Below are positions 1-10,969 of a stretch of 63,264 nt of DNA, one piece after another. The notes under the pieces were generated by a model, which searched no databases, had not been told where the DNA came from, and saw only the letters and a program-made list of their open reading frames with translations. The stretch covers positions 30,820,851 to 30,884,114 of the forward strand of contig NC_045140.1 of NCBI RefSeq assembly GCF_008831285.2, written 5' to 3'. This stretch comes from Nymphaea colorata (lineage: Eukaryota; Streptophyta; Magnoliopsida; Nymphaeales; Nymphaeaceae). Position 1 is the first letter of the stretch. Each line of letters starts with the position of its first letter. The position numbers and the translations under genes were made by a program.

Positions 1-2581
1 CACCCCGCCGGAATCGCCCAGGAGCACTTCAACGCCTTGCTGGATGTCTGGGGGACCTTCTGGAATCCACGCCGGAGAGTCGCCGGAAAAAGAGCAGAGG
101 TGACCGGAGGTGGCCGGAGGTCGCCGGAATATGCTGGATCAAGGCCCGCCGGTTCCAAAGACTTCAAGGATGCGGCTAGCAATGCCGCGGTCTTCCTTGG
201 CGCTAAGGTTGAAACCAACTAGGCCCGGGACTTGGACTGAGTGGGTTCAGACCAGGTGGGACCAGGTGGGCCCGGGCTAGGTTTGGCCAGCGAGCTAGGT
301 CATAGGTAGAGTAGGCTAGGTAGGTCCTACGGTCAAAGTCTTAGGTTGACCGGGTGTAGGGAAGGGACTCAAATGAGGGTTCCTACAAAGTAGCTAGGGT
401 AGGTTTGAGTGGCTCGGTTTAGGGTAGATGAGAAAATGGAAATGGAAAGGCAAGTGGTAACTTGGTAAGTTCGGGTAAGCTCGGGGTAATTGGGTAGGGT
501 AGAGTTGGCTAAGAATATGGAGAATATTCCTTGATAGGATTGTCCTCCAAGATTCTAGGCTAGGTGGCGTTCTAGAAGGGCTATCTCCCTAATACGTAGG
601 AGAGAGGCTAGGGATGTTGGTGAGGTGTCTAGGTGAGTGGCACAACAAATGTGGGGACTAGGCTGAGTGAGGGGCAAGTGGCAATTGGATGAGGCTGCTT
701 TCCTACGAAGTTGGGGGATATCCTAACTTATCTAGCTGGGATTCCTATTCTAGAAAATCACTTTATGAGGTGGCGAATTAGTGCTCCACCAAATGTGCGT
801 CACTTCCTACTCCAATCCTAGGATCTCTCTAAGTGTCCCGATGCTTGCCACATGGACTAAGCGTAGGGTGGAGATGGCGAATGGCCCAAGCTGGAGATCC
901 ACTTACCTCTTTTGTAGGAACGAGGTTGATTCACCAAATGCACCGGCGGCTAGGTGGCGTCACCTAGGAGCTCCTCCACGCCACACGCGGTTTCTCCCCA
1001 AATGCGACCAAGATCCTTGGAGATATTCTAGTGCAGATCGAGCCTGCTGGAGATCGGCCTGAGATTACCCCCAAATGCTCACCGGATATTCCAGAAAACT
1101 GGCCGGAATGTTAGCAGCAGTGGCCGGGAATTTCAGATTCCGGCGAGACACTAATTTGAACCGAATTGCCTTTAGCTTGCCACATTCATGATTCTTTCTT
1201 TTGGGCGATTCTAATTTTCTTTTTCTTTTTCAATTCTCGCCTCTTTTCTTTCTTTCTTTTTCTGTTTTTCTTTCTGTTTTTCACTTTTTCACACAGCAAG
1301 CTAACAGGCGCAAGAACATAAACTAACACATGAAATGATACTTGAAAATCGAAGGAAAAGACCCTCGAAATTGCGAGATCCTTGCTATCGGCTAAGAGTC
1401 TCCCTTGTGACTCGTAAGAACCGATTTAGGGAGAGCTTCTTCCTAAGTGAACCAGTGATCCTCTTGGCTGAAACCGTGAAGATCAGTAGCCCCTTAATGG
1501 CAGAATCTCAACTCAAATCGATACAACGGCGTTACACAATTTCAACTCTTAAACGAATGCACTAACCTCTCAAATCGGAAGCCTTTGGTCGTCTGCCCTC
1601 ACCTTCTAGTTGCCTAAAAGATGACTAGCCTTCCCGGGAACGAGTAGCCTCAAGCCTTCACGGTGGGGAGTGTTGGCTGCACTAGTTCGTTGCTGATCCC
1701 TTGGGGTAAGCCGTGGTCTTGTGGAGAGCTCTTCACGCCGGAGCAAGAGGAGTCTTCGAGCCGTCGATTCCTTGGGCGAGTGGATGCGAAGAGAAAAGAG
1801 ATTTAGGCATAGAAAGAAGAAATACCCGCTGGATTGAAGATCTTCTTCAGAAATCTCGCCATGGTTGCCGACATTCCCAAATGTGTTCAAGAGAAGAGAA
1901 ATGACAAGAGGCGCGGGTAGAAGAATTGCGCAAAGGGAAAAGAGAGATCAAGCCGTGAGGAGAGAGAAAGGCACTTGACAAATGAACTTCTATTCTCAAA
2001 TTTTGCATGCAGATCCAAAAGAATCCTAAATATTTATAGTACTGAATTAAAAAGCGGATCTAAACAATTGATCCAACCCAAAATCAAAATCCAAAACGGA
2101 ATTGATTACCAAAGCAAATGCGCACTCTAAAATCAAAGAAAACGCAAGCAAACTCGAACTCGAGACTTAGTGTCTCGACCCTAACTCGTCCTCTCCTTAG
2201 CCCGCACGCTGTGGGCCTTGGTTCAGACCAGAAATTCGCCTAGGCTCGCCCTAGGCTGACCCTAAGTGCATGAGTATAGCGAAGACCTAGGTTGGACTAG
2301 ACCGGACTCGGACTTGACCCCTTTCGCCTTGGTCCTCAAGAGCCTCGCTTAGAGCCGTTGCCTCTCCTCCCGCTCCTCCCTCGGCATCGATTCTAAGCTG
2401 AGCATGTTCAGTTTGTAAGGTCTGCACCTGCTGCACTACGCCTTCCTTTTGACTCAGCCTTGAGTCATCTTGGCCTTGTAGGGCCTTAATCGCATGAAGG
2501 GCGGCTTGGCCCCACGCCCTTTGGCTGCTCTCAGCAACATCTGTGGCTACCCTAGGCCACTCTGCAGGTTGACCCGTATCA
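1..2581 (-). repeat. Element A 3' LTR (partial)
   Basis: Direct repeat of 8205-10785. It begins (minus strand) at 2581 with TGATACGG directly after the polypurine tract. Reading inward it holds the last 97 codons of pol (to 2287), a TATA box at 2031-2038 and a very long R-U5 region that runs off the left edge. A pyrimidine-rich low-complexity run lies at about 1205-1290, and a 10-bp direct repeat (accaggtggg) at about 250-270. Confidence 0.95.
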
Positions 2582-2594
2582 GATCCACCCTCCT
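2582..2594 (-). other. Element A polypurine tract
   Basis: On the minus strand AGGAGGGTGGATC abuts the TGATACGG start of the 3' LTR, the normal position of the plus-strand primer. The same sequence sits at the matching place in C and D. Confidence 0.8.
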
Positions 2595-2599
2595 GAGAT

Positions 2600-2619
2600 G
2601 GAGCTTGTCCCCAAGCTCC
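2600..2619 (-). other. PPT-proximal hairpin, element A
   Basis: Perfect 8-bp inverted repeat GGAGCTTG / CAAGCTCC around a 4-nt loop, five bases from the polypurine tract. It lies inside the coding sequence for the WGQAP segment after the chromodomain. Counterparts with paired base changes occur in B and E. Confidence 0.55.
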
Positions 2620-5600
2620 TGTAGGGAATTGGAATTTTACCTTGTCAAACAACTCCCAGGAGGTACCACCATCGATTCCTTCCCATTCAATCAAAACCTC
2701 GTGGCGGGCTCTACCATCTCTAGTGACCCATCGGTGCTTTAGGATTCGATAGGGGCGTTGGCTAACATCGGGTAATGGTTCCTCTTGCTCTGGTACTGGC
2801 CCGTGATGCGGCTTCAACCGAGAGACATGGAATACTGGATGGACAAGGGCTGTAGGTGGCAAAGCTATGCGATAGGCTGCCTTACCAATCTTCTGAAGAA
2901 CTCGAAACGGCCCATAGTATCTTGGCAGAAGCTTCGAATAGGGCGGTCCTAGCAACGATTTCTGCTTCATGGGCAGCCTCTTTAACCATACCATGTCGCC
3001 TACCTCAAATTCTCTGTCTCTACGCCCCTTATCATGCGCCTTTTTCATTCTAGCCTGGGCCCTCTGGATGTTTCTTTTGAGCGTGGCTAGAATGTCATCC
3101 CTGTTTCTCAAGGCAACATCGACCTCATCTTCTCTTGCTGTGTCTACCTCATACCTCGGGACATAACTCGGCGGGCAACCATACAGGGCTTCATAGGGAG
3201 TCATGCCGGTTCCTGAATGGAGGCTGGTGTTATAGGACCACTCAGCCCAAGATAAATATTTGACCCATGTGTTGGGTCTCTCTCCGGCGTAACACCTCAA
3301 ATAGGTCTCCAGTGTCCTGTTGACTACTTCGCTCTGCCCATCTGTTTGAGGATGATGGGCGGTGCTAAAGTTGATCACTGTACCCACCATTCTCATATAC
3401 TCCCTCCAAAAAGCACTGAGGAAGATCGAGTCCCGATCGCAGACAATGGTCTTGGGCATACCATGCAGCTTTCCAACGTGATCTTGGTAAAGATTAGCAA
3501 CCATTGGTCCATGGTAGTTTCTAGGTAGGGCCACAAAATGGCTGTACTTGGTTAAGCGATCTACCACGACCAACACCGCCTCTTTCCCTTCAGCTCGGGG
3601 CATTGCATCAATGAAGTCCATTGATACATCTTCCCATGGCTTATCCGGTATGGGCAAAGGGTTCAAGTGCCCTGGAGGCTTGATGGCCTCATATTTTTCA
3701 CGTTGGCAGGTAGGGCAGGCTTTCACGTAATCCCTCACGTCTGCTTTCATTCCCTCCCACCAAAACTGTGCCTTAATGCGCCCCATAGTTTTAGCCATGC
3801 CTTCGTGACCAGCAATGCTCGAGTCATGAAAATGTTTGAGTAGTTCAACCTTGAGAGGCGAGTTCTTAGGTACAAAGGCTCGTCTCTTCTTGCAGAGTAT
3901 TTCTCCTCTTAACGAATAGTGGGGAATAGACTCTGGATTCTGGCGTATGGACTGCTTGAGGAGCCTGAGAGTTAGATCCTGATCTTGCTCCTGAGTTAGT
4001 CTATCCCAAAGGTCGGTCTCAATCACAGAAAGAGTTTTTAGTTGCTCTGGCATGCGTGACAAGGAGTCCGCAGCAGAGTTTTTGGTTCCCTTCTTGTACT
4101 CTATCGTGAAATCGTAGCCAGGGAGTTTGGCTAACCATCTCTGCTGGATAGGAGTCGAGACGCGTTGCTTTACCATGTACCTCAAACTGCTGTGGTCCGT
4201 TCTCACCATAAATCTTTGCCCAATCAGATAGGGCCTCCACTTGTCTACTGCTAAGACTATTGCCAAAAGCTCCTTTTCATAGGTGGAAAAGGGTTTGGCC
4301 CGCTCTGTGAGGGCTTTAGACATAAACGCAATTGGGTGGCCCTCTTGGCTCAGAACTGCACCGACGCCAACGTCACTAGCATCTGTCTCAATCACGAAAT
4401 CCTTAGAGAAATCAGGGAGAGCAAGTACTGGGGCATTCATCATAACGGCCTTGAGTTTGACAAAGGCCTCTCTTGCTTTCTCAGACCATGTATACTCCCC
4501 CTTTTTTAACATGTGCGTCAAGGGAGAAGCGATCAAACCATAGCCTTTGATAAATCTGCGATAGTACCCCGTGAGGCCTAAAAATCCCCGCATGCCTCGT
4601 GGGTCCTTCGGCAAGGGCCATTGCTCCATGGCCTGGAGTTTTTCAGGGTCGGCTCTGACCCCCTCATGTGATACGATGTGACCCAAATACCCAATAGAAG
4701 TCTGCCCAAAGCTGCATTTGGACATTTTCGCGAATAGGGTATTCTCCCTTAATACTCTCAACACTGTACGAAGGTGATCGACATGCTGTTCAATACTCTG
4801 GCTGTACACAAGAATGTCATCAAAGAAGACTAACACGAAGTCACGCAGGAACTGACGAAACACGTCATTCATACATCGTTGGAATGTCGCGGGCGCGTTC
4901 GTAAGTCCAAACGGCATGACCAAAAACTCATAATGGCCGTCATGGGTACGAAATGCTGTCTTTGAAATGTCTTCCTCATACATTCTAATTTGGTGGTACC
5001 CTGACCGGAGATCCAACTTGGAGAATATGCAAGCTCCAGATAGTTCATCCAAGAGTTCATCAATAACAGGAATTGGATGCCTATCCTTGACAGTAGCTTC
5101 GTTCAAGGCCCTGTAATCCACACAGAATCTCCATGTGTTGTCCTTTTTCTTGACGAGAAGGACTGGTGGTGAGAAGGGACTAGAACTAGGCCGAATAATA
5201 TTACTTTCTCGCATTTCTTTGACCAATCGCTCAATTTCTGATTTTTGAGCGTACCCATAGCGGTATGGGCGTACGTTAACCGGCTCTGTGCCGTTGGTCA
5301 ACACTATCCTGTGGTCATATGATCGAGGTGGAGGGAGTCCTTTAGGTTCTTCGAATATATCCTTCAACTCATCCAACACTTTCTGAATCTGCTCGGGTAC
5401 TCTCTCTTCTGATCCTTCTTGAGCGACAACTTCCTCTGCCACTGAAACTAACCAAGCCGCTGGTCTCTGGACTGCTATAGCCTTTAGCGCTGCCTTGGGT
5501 GCCAAACTAGGATCGACTGCCCTTAGCACTACTTCCTTTCCTCCACCCTCTTTAGGCAGGCACATCTCCATGGTAGAGAAGTCCCACCAAATTCGCCCTA

Positions 5601-7553
5601 AGGTCTTGAGCCATTTGACTCCAAGAATGATATCTACGCTGGGTAGAGGGACAACTAGCAAGTCGACTGTATAAGGGATCTTCTGAAGCACGAGCTCTAC
5701 GTTTGCACACTTGCGAGTGCAAGGGAGGCACTCACCATTGGCCACCAGTACTTTAAGAGTTGGGTGCTCTTCGATGGTACACTTCAATTCCTGAGCGAGG
5801 TGGTCACCCACGAAATTGTGAGTAGCCCCCGAATCCAAAAGAACCAGAACATTTCTCTTTCCAATTTGCCCTATAACTCTCATAGCATCCGGTCGGTTAG
5901 GGTCTGTCATGGTATGACAAGCGCCCTCAGGAGGTGGCCTTTCCTGCTCTTGAGGCTCTTCTCGGGCCTCCAATTCCTCTATTTCTTCGATCATAGGGGA
6001 TTGGTCTTCTTCCCCTTCATCGTCAGCGTCACCATCCAAAACCGTGTAGACTCGAATGTGCTTGCACTTGTGCATAGGGTCCCACTTCTCTTTACACCAG
6101 AAACACTGCTTGTTCTTGATTAACTCTTCTCTTTCTTCCCGAGTTAGTACAGGAGGTGCTCGACCCTTGAAAGCGGGTTTAGGTTCTTCTTTACGCGGAC
6201 GGGCTGGAAGGAGTTTTTGCGGTTGAGGGATCTCCCTCACACGGATGGTTCCGGGGTTTCTCCATTGTCGGTACAAGGCTTGTTTCTTTCTTTGCCTATC
6301 CTCGATGGAACGTGCTTTGGCAAAGCACTTCCGCAACTCCGTGTTAGGCTCAGCCCGTATATCTATTTGAATTTCCTCCTTCAATCCTCCAACAAATGCG
6401 GCAATGAGGGACTTGGGCGTCCAATCAACCATGCTTGCTAAATTCTCAAACTTGGCTTGGTATTCTTGAACGGATGCGGTTTGTCTTAGATTACGCAACT
6501 CGATGTCGTAATCTACATAGGAAGACTCACCAAATCTGAGCATGAGAGCTTCTTTGAACTCTCCCCACGTATTGACTGGCTCCTTGAGCTTGAGCCAACG
6601 ATACCATCTCCTAGCTTCGCCATCGAAGTGTAGAATGGACGTTTGAAGCCATTCTTCATCTGGAATCATCTGACATGTGAAGTACTCCTCCACTTGAAAA
6701 ATCCAATCTAAGGGTTCCTTGCCATTGAATCTAGGGAAGTCAATGCGAACCATAGGAATCCTCGGTTGGTTTCTTGGCGCTGTCTGACGCTCTCTATATG
6801 GCTCCCAGGAAGGTGGTTCACGGTCTCCTCTATCACCCCATCTACGATCTGAATTAATATTCTCTCACTGTGTGCCTCCAAATCTGGACCTATACTGGCT
6901 GGATTGGGGTCCATAAGGCTCTCGGTTCTCCCACTCAGGCGAGGAGTTATGATGCCCACCGTGATAGTTGTTGAGGTTGGTGGGCTGTGCTTGGAAACCT
7001 CCATTATTGCTGTTATTCCCCCCGGGTGGTGGTCTACTAGGGCCGGCTTGCGAATGGAAGGGATTAGGACCAACATTGGGCGGTCCATTGAGTATGCCCT
7101 TGCCCTTATCAACGTGGGGCTGTGGGGGATCCGGGTTGTTTCTCCTAAGGGCCTCTTGATTGGCCGTCATGACTCTCATCATCTCCTTGATCTCATCTAA
7201 CTCGTTGAGCTTAGAAAGTTGTTTCTTGTAGTCGCTCATCTCGTGGCGGATTTTCAGAACCTCATTTTCGATGTGAACCATTCTTTCCACCGCGTATACC
7301 TCCATCTCAGTAGATGGCTGTTCCTCATTGGCTGAGGTCTCCGCCTCAACATCTGGTGCCTCGGGCACGACTTGCTTCTTCTTAACCATTGCGATGGTTA
7401 AGTCCAAAAAAAACAGAAATCCAAACGTCTAAAAGAATCACACGACTAGCTGAAAACCACTGACTCTGACACTGACAAGAATTCTAGCTGTACTCTGCCC
7501 TGTATAAAATCCAAAATGCCGATACTGTACTTGCTTGCTGCTGCTCCAAGGAG

Positions 7554-7565
7554 GCTCTGATACGA
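7554..7565 (-). other. Element A primer-binding site (one mismatch)
   Basis: Reverse complement of the initiator-Met tRNA 3' end, three bases inside the 5' LTR. It reads TCGTATCAGAGC, one change from TGGTATCAGAGC beyond the shared core; elements B, C, D and E are perfect. Confidence 0.85.
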
Positions 7566-7685
7566 AATTGGTAGGGTCTGGCCCGTGGCCGACCTAAGTC
7601 TGAAACCAACGGCCGTGCCTACCCCCACGATCACCTTGGACCAACCAGAAGACTTCCTAGACAAATTAAAACAAAGACACTACCC

Positions 7686-7705
7686 AGTCGGACAGGACCC
7701 CGACT
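7686..7705 (-). other. U5 hairpin, element A 5' LTR
   Basis: AGTCGG (7686-7691), loop ACAGGACC, CCGACT (7700-7705): a perfect 6-bp stem about 120 bp from the LTR end, just upstream of the primer site on the RNA. The loop is unchanged in B, C, D and E, while the third stem pair changes from T-A to C-G in B and E. Confidence 0.6.
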
Positions 7706-10234
7706 TAGAAAATCCCGGATAGGTAGCGGAATACAAGAGAGGCTATACCCAAACCCAAGCAAAACCTACTACACAAATCTAAGAGATGTGAGGCTAATAC
7801 AAGCGGAAGCGATACATTTGTTAAAAATCACTCAAACTCACTCAAGCAAACCATGCAAACCATGCCTAAACGCACAAACCACACCCACCCGTAGGAGGCT
7901 AGTGCTGGCACGAGGTCGTGTCCTTGGCGCAGTGCCGCTGAGGTCCCTCTATGCACAATTACGACCTCACGGTCGGGCTGAAAGCAAAATGCAGAAATAA
8001 GTGCTACCTCCCGCGTGTCTAAAGAGAGGAGTAGAGTGTACCGGCCAAGGCTAGCTTGGCTAAAAAGTCAAAAGCCTCGAGGTGAGATTCCACACTCGAG
8101 GACTATCAGCAACACGAATGAACGGGGCTGATGCAGAGCTGAACTCCAAAAGGAAGAGGCCGGGCGTGAAGACAAGCCACTCCAAGAGACGCGTGAAGTA
8201 GGATCACCCCGCCGGAATCGCCTAGGAGCACTTCAACGCCTTGCTGGATGTCTGGGGGACCTTCTGGAATCCACGCCGGAGAGTCACCGGAAAAAGAGCA
8301 GAGGTGACCGAAGGTCGCCGGAGGTCGCCGGAATATGCTGGATCAAGGCCCGCCGGTTCCAAAGACTTCAAGGATGCGGCTAGCAATGCCGCGGTCTTCC
8401 TTGGCGCTAAGGTTGAAACCAACTAGGCGCGGGACTTGGACTGAGTGGGTTCGGACCAGGTGGGACCAGGTGGGCCCGGGCTAGGTTTGGCCAGCGAGCT
8501 AGGTCATAGGTAGAGTAGGCTAGGTTGGTCCTACGGTCAAAGTCTTAGGTTGACCGGGTGTAGGGAAGGGACTCAAATGAGGGTTCCTACAAAGTAGCTA
8601 GGGTAGGTTTGAGTGGCTCGGTTTAGGGTAGATGAGAAAATGGAAATGGAAAGGCAAGTGGTAACTTGGTAAGTTCGGGTAAGCTCGGGGTAATTGGGTA
8701 GGGTAGAGTTGGCTAAGAATATGGAGAATATTCCTTGATAGGATTGTCCTCCAAGATTCTAGGCTAGGTGGCGTTCTAGAAGGGCTATCTCCCTAATACG
8801 TAGGAGAGAGGCTAGGGATGTTGGTGAGGTGTCTAGGTGAGTGGCACAACAAATGTGGGGACTAGGCTGAGTGAGGGGCAAGTGGCAACTGGATGAGGCT
8901 GCTTTCCTACGAAGTTGGGGGATATCCTAACTTATCTAGCTGGGATTCCTATTCTAGAAAATCACTTTATGAGGTGGCGAATTAGTGCTCCACCAAATGT
9001 GCGTCACTTCCTACTCCAATCCTAGGATCTCTCTAAGTGTCCCGATGCTTGCCACATGGACTAAGCGTAGGGTGGAGATGGCGAATGGCCCAAGCTGGAG
9101 ATCCACTTACCTCTTTTGTAGGAACGAGGCTGATTCACCAAATGCACCGGCGGCTAGGTGGCGTCACCTAGGAGCTCCTCCACGCCACACGCGGTTTCTC
9201 CCCAAATGCGACCAAGATCCTTGGAGATATTCTAGTGCAGATCGAGCCTGCTGGAGATCGGCCTGAGATTACCCCCAAATGCTCACCGGATATTCCAGAA
9301 AACTGGCCGGAATGTTAGCAGCAGTGGCCGGGAATTTCAGATTCCGGCGAGACACTAATTTGAACCGAATTGCCTTTAGCTTGCCACATTCATGATTCTT
9401 TCTTTTGGGCGATTCTAATTTTCTTTTTCTTTTTCAATTCTCGCCTCTTTTCTTTCTTTCTTTTTCTGTTTTTCTTTCTGTTTTTCACTTTTTCACACAG
9501 CAAGCTAACAGGCGCAAGAACATAAACTAACACATGAAATGATACTTGAAAATCGAAGGAAAAGACCCTCGAAATTGCGAGATCCTTGCTATCGGCTAAG
9601 AGTCTCCCTTGTGACTCGTAAGAACCAATTTAGGGAGAGCTTCTTCCTAAGTGAACCAGTGATCCTCTTGGCTGAAACCGTGAAGATCAGTAGCCCCTTA
9701 ATGGCAGAATCTCAACTCAAATCGATACAACGGCGTTACACAATTTCAACTCTTAAACGAATGCACTAACCTCTCAAATCGGAAGCCTTTGGTCGTCTGC
9801 CCTCACCTTCTAGTTGCCTAAAAGATGACGAGCCTTCCCGGGAACGAGTAGCCTCAAGCCTTCACGGTGGGGAGTGTTGGCTGCACTAGTTCGTTGCTGA
9901 TCCCTTGGGGTAAGCCGTGGTCTTGTGGAGAGCTCTTCACGCCGGAGCAAGAGGAGTCTTCGAGCCGTCGATTCCTTGGGCGAGTGGATGCGAAGAGAAA
10001 AGAGATTTAGGCATAGAAAGAAGAAATACCCGCTGGATTGAAGATCTTCTTCAGAAATCTCGCCATGGTTGCCGACATTCCCAAATGTGTTCAAGAGAAG
10101 AGAAATGACAAGAGGCGCGGGTAGAAGAATTGCGCAAAGGGAAAAGAGAGATCAAGCCGTGAGGAGAGAGAAAGGCACTTGACAAATGAACTTCTATTCT
10201 CAAATTTTGCATGCAGATCCAAAAGAATCCAAAA

Positions 10235-10242
10235 TATTTATA
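10235..10242 (-). promoter_or_regulatory. TATA box, element A 5' LTR
   Basis: TATAAATA on the minus strand in an A/T-rich pocket of a GC-rich LTR. The identical motif occurs at 2031-2038 in the 3' LTR and in both LTRs of C. It is the likely core promoter of the genomic RNA. Confidence 0.65.
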
Positions 10243-10785
10243 GTACTGAATTAAAAAGCGGATCTAAACAATTGATCCAACCCAAAATCAAAATCCAAAA
10301 CGGAATTGATTACCAAAGCAAATGCGCACTCTAAAATCAAAGAAAACGCAAGCAAACTCGAACTCGAGACTTAGTGTCTCGACCCTAACTCGTCCTCTCC
10401 TTAGCCCGCACGCTGTGGGCCTTGGTTCAGACCAGAAATTCGCCTAGGCTCGCCCTAGGCTGACCCTAAGTGCATGAGTATAGCGAAGACCTAGGTTGGA
10501 CTAGACCGGACTTGGACTTGACCCCTTTCGCCGTGGTCCTCAAGAGCCTCGCTTAGAGCCGTTGCCTCTCCTCCCGCTCCTCCCTCGGCATCGATTCTAA
10601 GCTGAGCATGTTCAGTTTGTAAGGTCTGCACCTGCTGCACTACGCCTTCCTTTTGACTCAGCCTTGAGTCATCTTGGCCTTGTAGGGCCTTAATCGCATG
10701 AAGGGCGGCTTGGCCCCGCGCCCTTTGGCTGCTCTCAGCGACATCTGTGGCTACCCTAGGCCACTCTGCAGGTTGACCCATATCA

Positions 10786-10830
10786 AGTCCCTCCTGTGCC
10801 CGGTCTTCCGCTGCTCGCGAACAGCGTCGG
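10786..10830. other. Remnant of pre-insertion DNA, piece 1
   Basis: Forty-five bases between the outer end of element A's 5' LTR and element B. On the minus strand it is open in the frame ...GHRRDLI running into the LTR head. A similar sequence (GHTRDVI) flanks a second LTR head at 52440-52470. The last five bases, GTCGG, are B's target site. Confidence 0.7.
10826..10830. repeat. Target-site duplication GTCGG of element B
   Basis: Left copy here, right copy at 23651-23655; perfect 5-bp match flanking the TG...CA ends of B. It shows B is one intact insertion. Confidence 0.95.
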
Positions 10831-10951
10831 TGTTAGGCACTCACCCGGTTGCGGCTAGAAAGCGCGAACCAAGCACGAGTCCTAGTTCCCAAGTCTCCTT
10901 GAGGTAATCTAAAACCAAAAATCCTAGCAAATTAAATACAAGGTCTACCCG

Positions 10952-10969
10952 GCCGGACAGGACCCCGGC
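10952..10969 (-). other. U5 hairpin, element B 3' LTR
   Basis: GCCGG, loop ACAGGACC, CCGGC. Same loop and place as the AGTCGG/CCGACT hairpin of family I, with the T-A pair replaced by C-G. The 5' LTR copy is at 20066-20083. Confidence 0.6.

Larger units (their letters stand above)
2287..7389 (-). pseudogene. Element A gag-pol polyprotein, one internal stop
   Basis: A single frame of about 1,700 codons, broken only by a TGA at 6865-6867 where element C has TGG. Downstream of that stop, the stretch from the ATG at 6753 is open for 1,488 residues. Positions in that numbering: gag core 1-150; zinc knuckle C217-C220-H228-C230; aspartic protease DSGA at 307-310; reverse transcriptase about 455-700 with D581 and the FFDD box (D645, D646); RNase H with D791, E828, D853 and D896; integrase zinc finger H976/H983/C1013/C1016; integrase core D1046, D1106, E1142 (35 residues between the last two); chromodomain about 1333-1378. 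The last 97 residues are encoded inside the 3' LTR. The start at 7389 is chosen because the basic MVKKK opening recurs in C and resembles MAKSKK/MGKSKK in B and E. Every catalytic residue checked is present. One substitution (Pro for Ser in the SPFS-PVLLVKKK motif) differs from all the other copies. Confidence 0.93.
1..10785 (-). mobile_element. Element A: family I Ty3/gypsy chromovirus, left end cut by window
   Basis: Autonomous-type LTR retrotransposon read on the minus strand. In transcription order it has a 5' LTR (7569-10785), an initiator-Met primer site, gag-pol, a polypurine tract and a 3' LTR (2581 down to 1). Only 2581 of about 3217 bp of the 3' LTR lies in the window, so the target duplication cannot be checked. 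Base 1 aligns with 8205 with no net length change, and by eye about 17 substitutions separate the two LTRs over 2581 bp (roughly 0.7%), so this is a young insertion. It is the closest relative of element C. Confidence 0.95.
7569..10785 (-). repeat. Element A 5' LTR (3217 bp)
   Basis: Begins (minus strand) TGATATGGG at 10785 and ends CCTACCA at 7569, next to the primer-binding site. It includes an untethered copy of the pol C-terminal tail frame (10491-10785), a TATA box at 10235-10242, five CCAAATG motifs and the U5 hairpin at 7686-7705. TATA lies about 545 bp inside the LTR, leaving about 2.7 kb of presumptive R-U5 leader. Confidence 0.95.

Noticed and set aside
1205-1290. Pyrimidine-rich repeat as a satellite or CRISPR-like array
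   Set aside because: Irregular low-complexity sequence inside an LTR, present in every A/C LTR copy; no repeat-spacer structure.
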